The notes under the pieces: model-generated
The model's database searches: none
The model's input: the letters and a program-made list of their open reading frames with translations, nothing else
Told to the model about the DNA's origin: nothing
Shown: positions 22,511 to 33,329 of the stretch, one piece after another
Layout: each line of letters starts with the position of its first letter
Numbering within the stretch: the stretch's first letter is position 1
Source of the DNA: Thereva unica
Taxonomy: Eukaryota > Arthropoda > Insecta > Diptera > Therevidae
DNA length: 64,000 bases
NCBI GenBank assembly: GCA_949987705.1
Contig: OX465283.1
Location: forward strand, 79,307,720 to 79,371,719
Direction of reading: 5' to 3'
Translations under genes and position numbers: made by a program

Positions 22511-24599
22511 ATCCCAACAAAAAAACATTAAAAATGTGAATTAGAAGTTCGTGGGCGCGGAAATTATTTATTGGGACAGTTTAAAACACACTTATAACAA
22601 AAAGAAGTGGTATGGATTATTCAAGATGAATCGTTAATACCATGAAATAATTAAACACGTGCGTTACGAGCGAATTAAGTGTGGCTCAGTCTATAATGTT
22701 TCTAATAAAATTTGTTAATCTCGAAGGACAGCTAAGATTCATGCTATACAACGAACTTGCCAGCCAACTTTTTCGCGGTTAATAATACTTTATTAAGTTT
22801 AAAAAAAAATTGACAGTTGTAAAATTACTTTGAATTTGTTCGTAAAGGCACGTGTTTAATTATTTCATGCTTAACTATTCATCTTGACTAATCCATATCA
22901 CTTCTTTTTGTTATAAGTGCACTGAGAAAAGGGAACTGTTCAGTCAAACCATTCTCGCTTATCCCAACTCCGCTGCGGAATTGGATACGGCGAAACCAGC
23001 CTAGGAGTTCACTTAACTACCTGGCGTAGTTAACAAGGCAATGGTGTCACTTCCGCAAGCAATTGGGGGAGATCCGCAGGAATTCTTTAAATAACGTACC
23101 CTGTTGATTTTATGTAATATGCAATTATATGAATTACAATAGATGATTAAGAGATGTCATTAAGCATTTGATTTGATTTTTTTTATGTTTCGACCAGTTT
23201 TAAAAATATTTCTTGCAAATTAAATTTTTTTTGAAAAGAAGTTAAAAATGTTTGAGTCGATACAATCTGCTGTCCATCAAACAATATAACTCTATAGATT
23301 CTATTTCACACGAGATTCGATAAATCGAAATTTACTATTAGTATAATTACTAAAACCATTTTATTAATATATTTATATGAATGATAAATTTTTTTATGAA
23401 AATAAAAAATTGAAGCCAATATTTTATTATAAATTTTTTATTTATTTCTGAACTTAAATTATTAGAAATATTATAAATTAATTCAAATAAATAAGATTGA
23501 TAAATTACAAAAAACATACTTATCCTTATTGATATCTACGTTACAGACAATAATTAAATAACTATTTCAATTTAAAAAAATTTATGATAAACTATCTTTG
23601 AAAAAACTATTTACGGAAATATAATTAGTGTTATTTAAAATATATTAATCTCTTAATGTTTTGATCTTCACGCTTTCCTGATAATGAATTGTGTCTTTTA
23701 CTATTAGCACAACGAAGATCAACTTTGATGATGCTGTTTTATCTAAATCTTCATCACTTGTAGTTTGATTGTCCTTTAAATAAAAATCCATGTTTAAAAC
23801 TAGGATTTTCGTAAAAAATAGTTTATAAATAGCATTTACATAAGAAAAATATGTGCCTTTAAACGAATTGTGATAACTCCTTCTAAATTCCATTTAATTA
23901 AATATGACTTGAATACCTTTTCAGCCGTGATAGCCATAAAAAAAAATTTGTACACAAGCTGCAAATATTTTACAAATATGCAAACACACATCGTCCTATT
24001 CACAACACTAATCCACTGTGTCAATGATTTCACTGTTTATTTCACTGCCTACATGATTTTTGCACGGGATCAACTAACATTTTGAAAAAGAAAGTTACAC
24101 AGATACTGCTGATAGTATTAGGGGTATACACTTTTAAATAGCAAACAACCGAAAACAAAGTTGTCAGGTAGTCAGACAGCGACTGGGACATTCCCAATAA
24201 TAAAGAAGGGGTCAAGTTTATATGACAAATTGTTTTTTTTCGCTAAATGCATAAATTATTGAGACAGCTACAGACTAATGTTGAAACAAATAATACATTT
24301 TATCAATTGAAAAAAGAAATGTTTTTTCCTCAAACGAACAGCAATAAGTTCAACTGCGTAAAGTTTTGGATTGGAACTCCGCCGCGGAATTGACTTAAAA
24401 GAACCCATTCTTTTGCTTTAGCATACTTAAGATTGGTGTAAAGCGTTATTCATTTGAGGAAATTGAATTCTCTCCAATTGCCTGGCGGACTTCGTACAAT
24501 TTTGGTTTTTTTCTCAGTGTGTGTTTTAAACTGTCCCAATAAAAAATTTCCGCTCCCAGGAACTTCTAATTGACATTTTTAATGTTTTTTTGGTGGGAT
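22511..24599. mobile_element. 2.1-kb DNA transposon-like element with long TIRs
   Basis: The first roughly 90 bp (TCCCAACAAAAAAACATT..., then GAAGTTC, GGGCGCGGAAATT, TATTGGGACAGTTTAAAACA) is the inverted complement of the last roughly 95 bp (24505-24599), with scattered mismatches. Weaker inverted similarity may continue inward (CCGCGGCGGAGTT near 24380, CTCCGCTGCGGAATT near 22970). The interior is AT-rich with no transposase motif; ORFs at 23645-24085 are short and unrecognised. No convincing TSD, so superfamily open. Confidence 0.65.
22589..22919. mobile_element. 331-bp snapback MITE nested in the left TIR
   Basis: Arms CACTTATAACAAAAAGAAGTG... ending AAACACGTGC (22589-22665) and GCACGTGTTTAATTATTTC... 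ending GTTATAAGTG (22852-22919) are inverted complements with a few mismatches. The opposite arm of the host element, near 24514-24525, reads straight through the same point without it, giving an empty site in a CA-repeat context. Confidence 0.75.
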
Positions 24600-26040
24600 C
24601 GTTATTAAAATTTCGAACTTACTTTTATAAAAATTTCTCTTCCCAGCAAGGCTGAAAAAGTGGCACAAAATGACACCTTGAAGTAGTACCACGTCGCGGA
24701 ATTATTCATTTTGATGCAGTCGTTGTGGTCCATTTCATTCACACCTGGTTTTGTTGATAACCAAACGATATGAAAAATGCATCTGACTGACTGCATTTAG
24801 ACAAAAAAATTTAAATTTTATTTTCCGCTTAAAATGACAAAAACAGAATATTTTTGATTGTTCACCAAGGCAAGCCTACTGATGGCCCTCTAGATCAATT
24901 GCAGAAATGTACACAATTTGCCCATCACAACAAGACCATATGAAATTTTCAATACGAATTGGATTTCAGTACATTTGCTAAAATTAAAACAATTTCCACT
25001 GCTCGGCCCAGATAGGTGGGCCTCCCACAATAAATGCAAAACAGCAATACCTGTTTGCTTCGGACAACTGATAAAACATGCTAAAGCATCCGGCAGCGGG
25101 GACGAATCTGAATCCTGAATCTGAAGTATGTTTTAAATCGATTCATAAAGAATTAGTTGTAAATTTGTGCTGCTGGTGATTTTGTGGCTGGGATTGGCTT
25201 TTGGGGGAATGAATTAAAAATTTCGACTTAATGAGTCAAGTTTGAAAGTTTGCGGCGGCGGCTTATGGGGGTGCAATATTTCAAAAAAGCCATTTTAGCA
25301 TTGGATTGCTTTCGATGGACCTAAACCGATGGCTGGTTAATGGTAAGCCTCGTATTATTATGAATGCTGTATTAATCATTGAAGTTTGTAAATATTTTCG
25401 CTTTAGTAATAATCAAATAAATTATGCCATTCAAGGTTTTATGGGGGTGATTTTGCACGATTTAAATCGATTGCTGGCCATTACAACTTCTCTATTTATT
25501 TCGATTATGTCTAATTTGGAAAAGAGAATATTTTGTAATGGGTATTATACTCGATAAATAAATAAATTTTATTGAAGTATTTAATTACACGCTATTAATT
25601 TAAGTTGAATTCCATCCGTGAAATTATTTTAATGAGAATATTATACTCGCATAAACGGATTTCTGTCTTGTATTTTTGTAATTGAGTTGGCAAATTCTAT
25701 TTAATTCTTTTCATGTAATGTAGACTGTATGGCAGTAAAGCATTAAAAATATTTATTCGGATTGAAATTAATCAGGCATTTTCGTTGGTTTTTGTTATTT
25801 GGATGTCCTCATTATTAAGGGATTAACTCCATATTAAGCCATAGTGCCGAAGTTGATTTTTGTGTGCTTCTGAAAAGAATCAATCATATTTTATCATTTT
25901 TTTTTTCATGGTAACTTCATGTACTGTCAAGATGGTTAGAAATATTTTCCATTTACAGAAAATTCAATTTTAACAAGACACACTGTGGCTAGTAGAGCAC
26001 CACAACCAAGGAAATCTTGGATTTGATGAGTAGTGGCCTA
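24600..26040. other. No recognised gene or element
   Basis: Short ORFs (up to 83 codons at 25306-25557) show no domain I recognise. AT-rich, possibly unique sequence. Confidence 0.35.
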
Positions 26041-26046
26041 ATTGCT

Positions 26047-26196
26047 CAGATATTTAGAACGCTTTTGACAAAGTATAGAACCCCGCTCTATGAACTCAAA
26101 TTCAAGCTATTGGTATGGACTCATTTCTGAATAACTGCATTAAGAGCTTTCTTAATGGTCATTCAATAAAGGTAGTTACTGGATTGTGTTGTCGTG
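26047..26196 (+). pseudogene. Fragment of LINE reverse transcriptase
   Basis: One frame reads NAFDKV, NPAL, QAIGMDS, NNCIKSFLNGHSIKVV with three stop codons. It aligns in order with KAFDRVWHLAL...KAIGIDSLL...IEDFLSGRSIKVV of the LINE at 43510-46236. It covers only the RT motif-A region and is heavily decayed. Confidence 0.7.
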
Positions 26197-26199
26197 TAG

Positions 26200-26846
26200 A
26201 ATATGCTCTATCTTTTTCCACAATACAAATTCGCCAACTTCGAGCTCAATTTGCCTTAACTCATACAACATGCAAGAGTTCAAATACTTATCCATTGAAA
26301 ATCATTGAAACATTTTGTTCTCTTATTATTGGGCCCACAGTGATCAACCAAAATAAAAAGACTGTACTAGAGGGCATGTCTACGTATAACCAATGTTTTT
26401 GATATTATGCCTGATGATCGTGATTAGAGAAACAGATAGATATGCATGTGCAGTTTTATGTTAATTTTTCACACAAAAAATGGAGGAGCTGCATAACAGC
26501 TAGCCAAAACCCTGACTATGCAGAATGCGGGCAGTGATTCAAAAGATCCCACAAAATCAGTATTGTGAATTAATATATAAAAGTACACTTGCTCTGGCTG
26601 GGTTTTGCGGTCAGCCAAACGAAAATAATTTAATATGGTTGGCTTTGAAGGTGTAAACAAAAGGCAGCAAGGCACTCTGGGTAAAGAACTTAGTGCTATC
26701 AGAAGAAATAGTTATGAGATAATTATATTACAACAAAATGCCATCCAAAAGAAGTCGGTAATATCATGGGGGGATTGGAATGCTAAACGCCGGCTTTCTT
26801 GTGAACACTAATGAGGTATTGAACCAAGCATCTTCATACGAAACTT
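26200..26846. other. No recognised gene or element
   Basis: Short ORFs at 26115-26402 and 26469-26675 have no recognised domain. It ends at the (TTTTA)n tail of the neighbouring LINE. Confidence 0.3.
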
Positions 26847-27013
26847 ATTTTAATTTATTTTATTTTATTTTACGCCAAACAAGGCACACTTAAACTATAT
26901 TACACAGGGAAAATGACTATAGCTAAAAGTAGTTTACAGTCTAACATTATTATCACAGAGTATATCTTTATAACATATAGCACAACTTAGTTATTTATTT
27001 ATTTATTTATTTA
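26847..27013 (-). repeat. 3' end of the 34.9-36 kb LINE, with (TAAAA)n tail
   Basis: On the minus strand this ends in a (TAAAA/TAAAT)n stretch at about 26847-26873, the expected tail of a non-LTR element. Immediately beyond the piggyBac insertion the LINE 3' region resumes at 34761. The TAAATAAATAAA run at 26996-27013 is the side into which piggyBac inserted. Linking the two pieces as one 3' UTR is inference from orientation and proximity. Confidence 0.55.
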
Positions 27014-27754
27014 TTAACCACTTAATGCGAGGGTTTTTCTGTGAAATGAGGTAAAAAAGCAGTTTTTTTTTGTTTTTATTCATAATATTGATAGAGTAGA
27101 AATCATAATATAAACTTAAAAAAACATAAAAAATTGAAAAACGTTAATTTTTTAAAAAAAATTAAAAATTCAACTTTGTGTGATAAATCTTAAAACAAGG
27201 TGTCAAACATAAACCCACGTTGCAGTCAGGGCAATAATACCGACTTACACGCCGAGTTTTCTTCCCCTTCTCATTTTGTTTATTGCAGCAGACAGCATAT
27301 CTTTTTGTTGGAGCCGATTTTTTTTTTCGGTACTTGGAATTGGTTCCAAGAAGTGACGTTCTGTCAATCTTAATGGATTGCTTTTGCTTGGACGAGCACC
27401 TTTTGATGAATATTGTGGATCATGATACATTTCTACATATTCATCGATTAGTAGTAAGCGAAACTCTAAGTTACTCGTAGAGCCCACTTGTTTTGTATAC
27501 AAAACAAAAGCATTCCACAATGCTTGCTCCAATAAATGGAAAAACATTTTTTTATAATACATACTTCTTCCCCTTTTTGCGCGCAACAGGATAATTTGAG
27601 AGGTGTTGATCTACTCTATCAACACCTCCCATGGCGACATTATAGTCCAAAACTACTTGTGGTTTGCTCTTTCTAATATTTTTCTTTGAATATTCTATGG
27701 ACTTGGTGCCATGTATGGTAGAGAGAAAGAACACATCCCTCTTATCCTTCCATC

Positions 27755-27930
27755 TGTTGTAAAAAAGTGTTTTGGATGTTTAAGAAAAACACATTCAAAT
27801 TCCTCAACGTTTTATTTAGAACTGCTAATTAATTGTTTTTTCCTATTGACAGACGAGATATCCGCCTACTATCAATAAAACTAAGTCGTACTGTACAGTA
27901 CTTTTTGGTACTCTTAGTTTTTACACAACA
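27755..27930 (-). repeat. 3' LTR of the gypsy-type element
   Basis: 176 bp, TGTTGT/ACAACA ends. On the minus strand it contains TACTGTACAGTA (palindrome) and TTTTATTGATAG, with no obvious canonical TATA box. It differs from the 5' LTR by one substitution. Confidence 0.93.
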
Positions 27931-28058
27931 ATTCGGCCATTCTGACTTAAAATCGCCTCGATTTTCTCCTGTCTAACAATGATTTACATTTTTCAGATAA
28001 TATACAATATAATCTCTACTTAATTACAGAACATTTTTTTTTAACAACTAACATTTTG

Positions 28059-31000
28059 TTACCACAATTTCATGTGACTAGGCTCCAGTACTCCTGAGTA
28101 AGGTAGCTGCGTTACCTGGTGTCCTTCCACATCTTTAACTAAATACCGATCATTCGGTAAAACTTTAAAAACAACGTAAGGCCCTTTAAATTTTGGAGCT
28201 AATTTTTTGTTGACGCCCGGGGTACTAATGTGGTTAGTAATCATAACATAGTCACCGAATTTATATCGTTTTGGGGCTTTCCGAAATTTATCATAATAAC
28301 TTTTGGCATATTTTTGAGCTTCTCTAATATTATCCACAGCACGCATCCTAATTTCTCCTAAATTTCTTTCCTGCTTAACACCGATCATTTCTTTAAGAGG
28401 ATCCCGGATTTTCCCTCTTTGATTAATTCCAAATAACATCTGACTGGGAGTTTTCTTCGTTGACCTGTTTACCGAATTGTTTATGCCAAATTCTACTAAG
28501 GGTAACACCTTATCCCATTCATTCCCTGATGAGGACAACTTTGCTAGCATTGGCGTTAGGCTTTCGTTGACCCTCTCAACTTGTCCATTGGCCTGGGGAG
28601 AGCCAACAGCTATTTTAATATGTTGGATGTGGTTATCATCCATAAAAGTTTTAAATTCTGCTGACGTAAAGCATGTCCCTCGATCTGTAACTACTTTAAG
28701 GGGACAACTGTAACTGCTAAAATAATTTTTCAGACATGTAATTGCTTCTTTTGAATTTGTGCTTCTAACCGCGTAAAGTCTAACAAATTTCGTAAATGCA
28801 TCAATTATTACTAAAATATGTCTTTTCTTTGACCTCATGCTCCTTATGGGACCATAATGGTCTATATGAACTACCTCAAACGGTAATTCACCTTTGGGGA
28901 TGTTATGTAAGAAACCCTCTTGTCGTCCTCTTTTAGCCGAGAACGCAATACACTTAAAACAGTTCTCTATAGCAAATTTTATTTTATCCCTAACTTTTGG
29001 AAACCAATAAGATTTAATAATGCCTGCATAACATTTTTCCACACCAGCATGACCTAACATTTCGTGGTAAGTTTTAATTATTTCAACTTCCATTTCCTTT
29101 GGCACATAGAATAGGATTCCTTCTTTAACTTTTTTATAAACTAAGCCATTCCTCATTTCGTACTTATCGCTTTCTCTAATTTCTAATTCTTTTCTAATTT
29201 CCCTAATATTTTCATCCCTATTTTGACAAATAGCTAAATTCTGTTCTAATGTGTTTTCTTCAAGAACTAAAATATTCGTATTCCTACTTAAAGCATCTAC
29301 ATGATTCATTTTGCCGCCTGATCTGTGTTCTGTAGTATAATCATAATTTTGAAGTTCTAAAGACCAACGCGCAATCCGTGGATTAATGTCCTTTTTATTT
29401 AAAGTTAATATTAAGGAATTACAATCAGTGACTATTTTAAATTTTAATCCCTGAAGGTAGACACGGAATCTTTTTAATGCGTAAATAATAGCTAGAGTCT
29501 CTAACTCATAGCTATGATACTTTGCCTCGGTTGGTGTAGTACGTTTCGAAAAATAAAAAATTGGATGGAATTTATTATCTGATTTTTTCTGCATCAAGAT
29601 TGCACCATAACCTATTGTACTTGCATCACAGTGAAGTTCTGTTTCATCTAATGGATTATAAATGGCTAAAACTGGAGAATCTAATAATTTACCCTTCAAT
29701 GTTTCAAACGCCTCTAGTTCCGTTGGGCCAAAACTAAATTGTGCTTCCTTTTTTAACAAATCATAGAGTGGCTTTGAAATCAAAGCAAAGTCTTGGATAA
29801 ATTTTCGAAAGTAAGAAGATAAACCTAGAAAGCTATGGACCTGTTTAATATTTTGCGGGATAGGGAATTCGGAAATTGCATTCAAATTTGATGAATTTGG
29901 TTTTATTCCATCTTCACTAACTAAATACCCTAAATATTCTATTTCTTTGCATATGAATTTGCATTTATCTATACGTATTTCTAATAAATTCTCGTTCAGA
30001 ATTCTAAATATTTTGGTCAAAATTTCAAAATGTTCCTCTAATGTCTCTGTAGCCACTAAAATGTCATCGATATACACTAAGATTTTCCTCTCACCAATAA
30101 GCTCGCTAAATACTTTATTAATAAACCTTTGAAATACCGACGGAGCATTTCGTAAACCAAATGGCATCTTGATATATTCAAACTGCCCTAACGGTGACAC
30201 AAACGAAGTGTATTTAACGGAATCTTCTGCCATCCTAACCTGATGGAACCCACTTTTAAAATCTAATATTGAATAATATTTTTTCCCATGTAACTCAGAT
30301 ATATGATCTTCTATCAGAGGCAATGGATAATTATCTCTGACCGTAATTTTATTTAATTCGCGGTAATCAATACATAGCCTATACTCATTATTCTTCTTCT
30401 TCACCAATACTATAGGAGAACAATATGGTGAGTCACTTGAGCGAATTATTTTTCTTTCCTCCAAATCTTTCAAAATTTTTTGTAATTCGCCCTTTTCATA
30501 ATATGACAACCGTCGTGGTGAACAGCGAAATGGAGTATCTTTGGTTAAACGTATCTCCATTTTGTAATCTATTTTTGGTTTATCAAAATTTTGAACTCTC
30601 TCGTAATTCTCCTTGTAAATTTTCCTAAACTCTGCTTTAATTTTTTCACTCACATTTTCAACAAATTTAATCTTTTCTAAACTTCTATCCATTTCGTAAC
30701 ATGTGTCAACATTCAAAATTTCATTCTCGAAATTATTGATATTTTCTGATAACTCAAAATTAAATTTCCTTAAACAGTCTCTTCCTAAAACTAACCTAAA
30801 CGACATCGTTTCTTTTTCAACTAACAGAAAATTTATTATTCGTTCCCTATTGCCAATAAACAAACTTAATGGAATTTCAGCTAATATTTCAACTTCTTTA
30901 TTCCCAGCTCCAAAATACCTTTTATTTGGCGTAGTATTTAAAATTTTCTTTTTATTCACCAACTCATCAGGTAACGCACCTTCTCGAACCAGGCTAACTG

Positions 31001-31760
31001 GACTACCTGTATCTAAAAGGGCTACAAATTTTCCGTTAAAATCGAAATTACCTAAATTCTCCCTAATGTATACTTCTCTAAAAACTCCAGGGACGTCATC
31101 ATCTTGCATAAAGTTGACACTCTTTTTTGCTTCAGGGCAGACTAATGAAAGATGTCCAAAACTTCCGCATACAAAATACGATCCTCTTTCACGTGGAGGT
31201 TTCTTGTCCTTTTTGAAGTGTCCAACTCCGTTACAGTTGAAACACCGTAATGGTAATTGTCCAATGTCCGGTTGTCTAAATTCCTTAACATCTTCAACTT
31301 GTTTAGCATTCCTTAACTTATCTAGCGGATTGTTCCTTTTTATTGATGTAATTTTTGCTGAAGTTGGGGTGGGTGTATTGTATTTACCTAACCTTCCAAA
31401 AGCATCAAATAGATCCTCTAGTCTATTAAATCTTTGAATTTTGGCTTGAGCTTGTAAAACTGGATCCATCATACCATCGATGACGTACTCTAGTACTTCA
31501 TTTTCTGCCATTACTAATTCATTGGCCAAAATAACTTTATCATGAAAATAGTTATTGAAAGGTTCATTGCTCCTCCAAATTCGTGCCTCAAACTTCTTTC
31601 GCAAATTCATTTTGCTTTCAATACTTTTAAACATTTTTTTTAGTGCATTCAATATATCTGCAAGAGTATAAGAAACATGTGTTGGCTTTGAATAGTAAAA
31701 AGCCATGGCTCTCCCTTTTAATTTTGAAATTACAAGAGTTTTCATGACAGATTCATCCAC
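28059..31760 (-). CDS. gag C-terminus and pol: protease, RT, RNase H, integrase
   Basis: An open 1,233-codon frame. In order: capsid-like part (MKTLVISKLKGRA...); degenerate zinc knuckles (CFNCNGVGHFKKD, then VCGSFGHLSLVC; each lacks one canonical Cys); aspartic protease ALLDTGSPVS; RT with QFEYIKMPFGLRNAP and the catalytic YIDDILVAT; RNase H with HCDAS, YELETLA and TDCNSL; integrase with an HHCC finger (H...H, CFKC) and a DDE core (HIDHYGP, VTDRGTCF, ANGQVERVNES). The end HMKLW* lies 128 bp before the 3' LTR. The pol catalytic residues I checked are present, so this looks capable of making active enzyme. The start is artificial: the frame continues upstream through one TAA (31767-31769) into the gag-like ORF. 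Confidence 0.93.
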   Translation of the reverse strand: MDESVMKTLVISKLKGRAMAFYYSKPTHVSYTLADILNALKKMFKSIESKMNLRKKFEARIWRSNEPFNNYFHDKVILANELVMAENEVLEYVIDGMMDPVLQAQAKIQRFNRLEDLFDAFGRLGKYNTPTPTSAKITSIKRNNPLDKLRNAKQVEDVKEFRQPDIGQLPLRCFNCNGVGHFKKDKKPPRERGSYFVCGSFGHLSLVCPEAKKSVNFMQDDDVPGVFREVYIRENLGNFDFNGKFVALLDTGSPVSLVREGALPDELVNKKKILNTTPNKRYFGAGNKEVEILAEIPLSLFIGNRERIINFLLVEKETMSFRLVLGRDCLRKFNFELSENINNFENEILNVDTCYEMDRSLEKIKFVENVSEKIKAEFRKIYKENYERVQNFDKPKIDYKMEIRLTKDTPFRCSPRRLSYYEKGELQKILKDLEERKIIRSSDSPYCSPIVLVKKKNNEYRLCIDYRELNKITVRDNYPLPLIEDHISELHGKKYYSILDFKSGFHQVRMAEDSVKYTSFVSPLGQFEYIKMPFGLRNAPSVFQRFINKVFSELIGERKILVYIDDILVATETLEEHFEILTKIFRILNENLLEIRIDKCKFICKEIEYLGYLVSEDGIKPNSSNLNAISEFPIPQNIKQVHSFLGLSSYFRKFIQDFALISKPLYDLLKKEAQFSFGPTELEAFETLKGKLLDSPVLAIYNPLDETELHCDASTIGYGAILMQKKSDNKFHPIFYFSKRTTPTEAKYHSYELETLAIIYALKRFRVYLQGLKFKIVTDCNSLILTLNKKDINPRIARWSLELQNYDYTTEHRSGGKMNHVDALSRNTNILVLEENTLEQNLAICQNRDENIREIRKELEIRESDKYEMRNGLVYKKVKEGILFYVPKEMEVEIIKTYHEMLGHAGVEKCYAGIIKSYWFPKVRDKIKFAIENCFKCIAFSAKRGRQEGFLHNIPKGELPFEVVHIDHYGPIRSMRSKKRHILVIIDAFTKFVRLYAVRSTNSKEAITCLKNYFSSYSCPLKVVTDRGTCFTSAEFKTFMDDNHIQHIKIAVGSPQANGQVERVNESLTPMLAKLSSSGNEWDKVLPLVEFGINNSVNRSTKKTPSQMLFGINQRGKIRDPLKEMIGVKQERNLGEIRMRAVDNIREAQKYAKSYYDKFRKAPKRYKFGDYVMITNHISTPGVNKKLAPKFKGPYVVFKVLPNDRYLVKDVEGHQVTQLPYSGVLEPSHMKLW

Positions 31761-31766
31761 ATCATA

Positions 31767-32408
31767 TTATGTTCTCATAAGTTCCATAATATGTTCGTAC
31801 CATGACTCGTAATTGTTTTGGTCAGGGTCAAATCCTGGTACCATTTCTGCAATATGGCCAATATGAATATTGAATTGTTGGGAACATGCCTGATTTGCTT
31901 CAGGCATAATTTCCTTATGTCCAAAACTTAGAAGCTGAATCTCTTTGCGGAGAAGCTCATTCTCACGTTCTAATATATTGTTTTCCCTTTTGGTAACTTC
32001 AAGTTCCCTTCTCATAAGTTCTTCATCTCTTCTTCCTAAATGGACACCAGCAGTAACGTCTTCTTGATCAGTTTCAATTAAGTCTTCATGTTCCTCGACT
32101 CTTGATGAATTAGGTACACTGACTGCTTCTCCAGATCTTGCTGTTGCCACCTCTCGCATAGCCTCCGTATTAGTCAATTTTTCCTTGACTAATATTCCTT
32201 TTAAGGTGTCCACCAGCTTTGTTCTGGATTTATACCGACTAGGACTAACATTAATATTCCTGATTGATAATTGTTGTCGAATTTCCGCAATTGACAACTT
32301 TTTAATAAAATCGTTCACTTCATGTTCGATTTTCCTTGCTGACATTTTTTTGGATGAGTGGTAGACCAGCTTTAAATTTCTTTTTAAATTTCTGGTGTAT
32401 TTCACCAC
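31767..32408 (-). CDS. gag-like N-terminal ORF
   Basis: A 213-codon frame, Lys/Arg-rich at the N-terminus (YTRNLKRNLKL), then KKMSARKIEHEVNDFIKKL, a variable acidic middle, and a Glu/Arg-rich likely coiled coil (RRDEELMRRELEVTKRENN...), followed by DPDQNNYESWYEHIMELMRT. The last part resembles the start of a retrotransposon capsid. It ends at TAA, and the codon after is in frame with the pol ORF (31760), so ancestral gag and pol were probably one frame. The TAA is either a disabling nonsense change or a readthrough stop; its position inside the capsid rather than at a gag/pol border favours nonsense. Confidence 0.82.
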   Translation of the reverse strand: MVKYTRNLKRNLKLVYHSSKKMSARKIEHEVNDFIKKLSIAEIRQQLSIRNINVSPSRYKSRTKLVDTLKGILVKEKLTNTEAMREVATARSGEAVSVPNSSRVEEHEDLIETDQEDVTAGVHLGRRDEELMRRELEVTKRENNILERENELLRKEIQLLSFGHKEIMPEANQACSQQFNIHIGHIAEMVPGFDPDQNNYESWYEHIMELMRT

Positions 32409-32446
32409 TTTTTCTCCTACCTTGACCTGTGACGTGTCTTGGGGCC

Positions 32447-32465
32447 AAATCCCACTTCTGATGAT
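32447..32465 (-). promoter_or_regulatory. Candidate primer-binding site
   Basis: Directly inside the 5' LTR on the minus strand, ATCATCAGAAGTGGGATTT resembles the tRNA-primed sites of Mag/gypsy-type insect elements, which often read TCAGAAGTGGGAT. The tRNA species is not determined here. Confidence 0.5.
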
Positions 32466-32641
32466 TGTTGTAAAAAAGTGTTTTGGATGTTTAAGAAAAA
32501 CACATTCAAATTCCTCAACGTTTTATTTAGAACTGCTAATTAATTGTTTTTTCATATTGACAGACGAGATATCCGCCTACTATCAATAAAACTAAGTCGT
32601 ACTGTACAGTACTTTTTGGTACTCTTAGTTTTTACACAACA
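32466..32641 (-). repeat. 5' LTR of the gypsy-type element
   Basis: 176 bp, upstream LTR for minus-strand transcription; 175 of 176 bases match the other LTR. Confidence 0.93.
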
Positions 32642-32757
32642 CATCTCATCACCATTATTTTTCTTTTCCGATATGCTGATAAAAATCCCGGCCTTACTTT
32701 TTTTGGAACCGTTAAATTTTTAGGATTTCCTTTTCTATTAGATTTTATGGTTCCATA

Positions 32758-33329
32758 CTGCCCTCCTAAGCAAAAAGGTATATAACTGCAAAAATGATCA
32801 AATTTTAGTTATGGTGATATTCTTATGTATTTTTCCGCTCTTTCCGAAAATGCAATAATCTTACTATTTTTACCCCCAAACATGTTAAAAATGTTCAAAT
32901 ACAATAAAAGTGTCGACCAAAAAAAAATTTTTTTTTTAAATTAATTATTATTTTTCAAAAAGTCATTGTATTCATACATAAAATACTAGAATTGGCGTTA
33001 ATTTTGAAATATTAATGTGATTTCATCATGAAACCACGTCAAAATAAAAAAAATCTGACAAATTTCATTCAGTTACGTACATTCTTGCTTAGTGTTCTTG
33101 ACTTGTCAATAACTTGAAATGCCTTAACTAACATTTTTTATTAAACAATGAAAACTTTCGTTCGAACGAATTATCTAGATGAAAAGATGAAGATTAATTA
33201 CGTTTTTAGATAAAAAAATTAAGTTGAAATTTTAATTTTAACAAAAACGGCAAAGAGTTGAACATTCAACCTCAATTTACTCGAAATGTCAATGAATGCA
33301 GTTATGTACCTTTTTGCTTAGGAGGGCAG
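32758..33329. mobile_element. 572-bp MITE inside the piggyBac transposase gene
   Basis: 33-bp TIRs: CTGCCCTCCTAAGCAAAAAG at 32758 and CTTTTTGCTTAGGAGGGCAG ending 33329, with one mismatch over the full 33 bp. Flanked by CATA on both sides (32754-32757 and 33330-33333), a probable 4-bp TSD. Removing it joins ...HTTDTYG to the downstream transposase frame. Non-coding and AT-rich. A 4-bp TSD excludes hAT and Tc1/mariner; the superfamily is open. Confidence 0.85.

Larger units (their letters stand above)
27755..32641 (-). mobile_element. Ty3/gypsy-type LTR retrotransposon, full length and young
   Basis: Two 176-bp LTRs (27755-27930 and 32466-32641), each TGTTGT...ACAACA, differ at one base (CCTATTG against CATATTG). 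Flanked by a 4-bp duplication CATC (27751-27754 and 32642-32645). Transcription is minus-strand: 5' LTR at 32466-32641, a primer-binding-site candidate just inside (AGAAGTGGGATTTG, about 32447-32460), gag-like ORF, pol, then 3' LTR. Size 4.9 kb. Order RT-RNase H-integrase in pol defines Ty3/gypsy (Metaviridae-like). No env-like ORF. It sits inside the piggyBac transposase gene in the same orientation. Confidence 0.95.

Noticed and set aside
30703..31437. 244-codon plus-strand ORF
   Set aside because: Antisense to the retrotransposon gag-pol frame; its composition mirrors the AT-rich coding strand.
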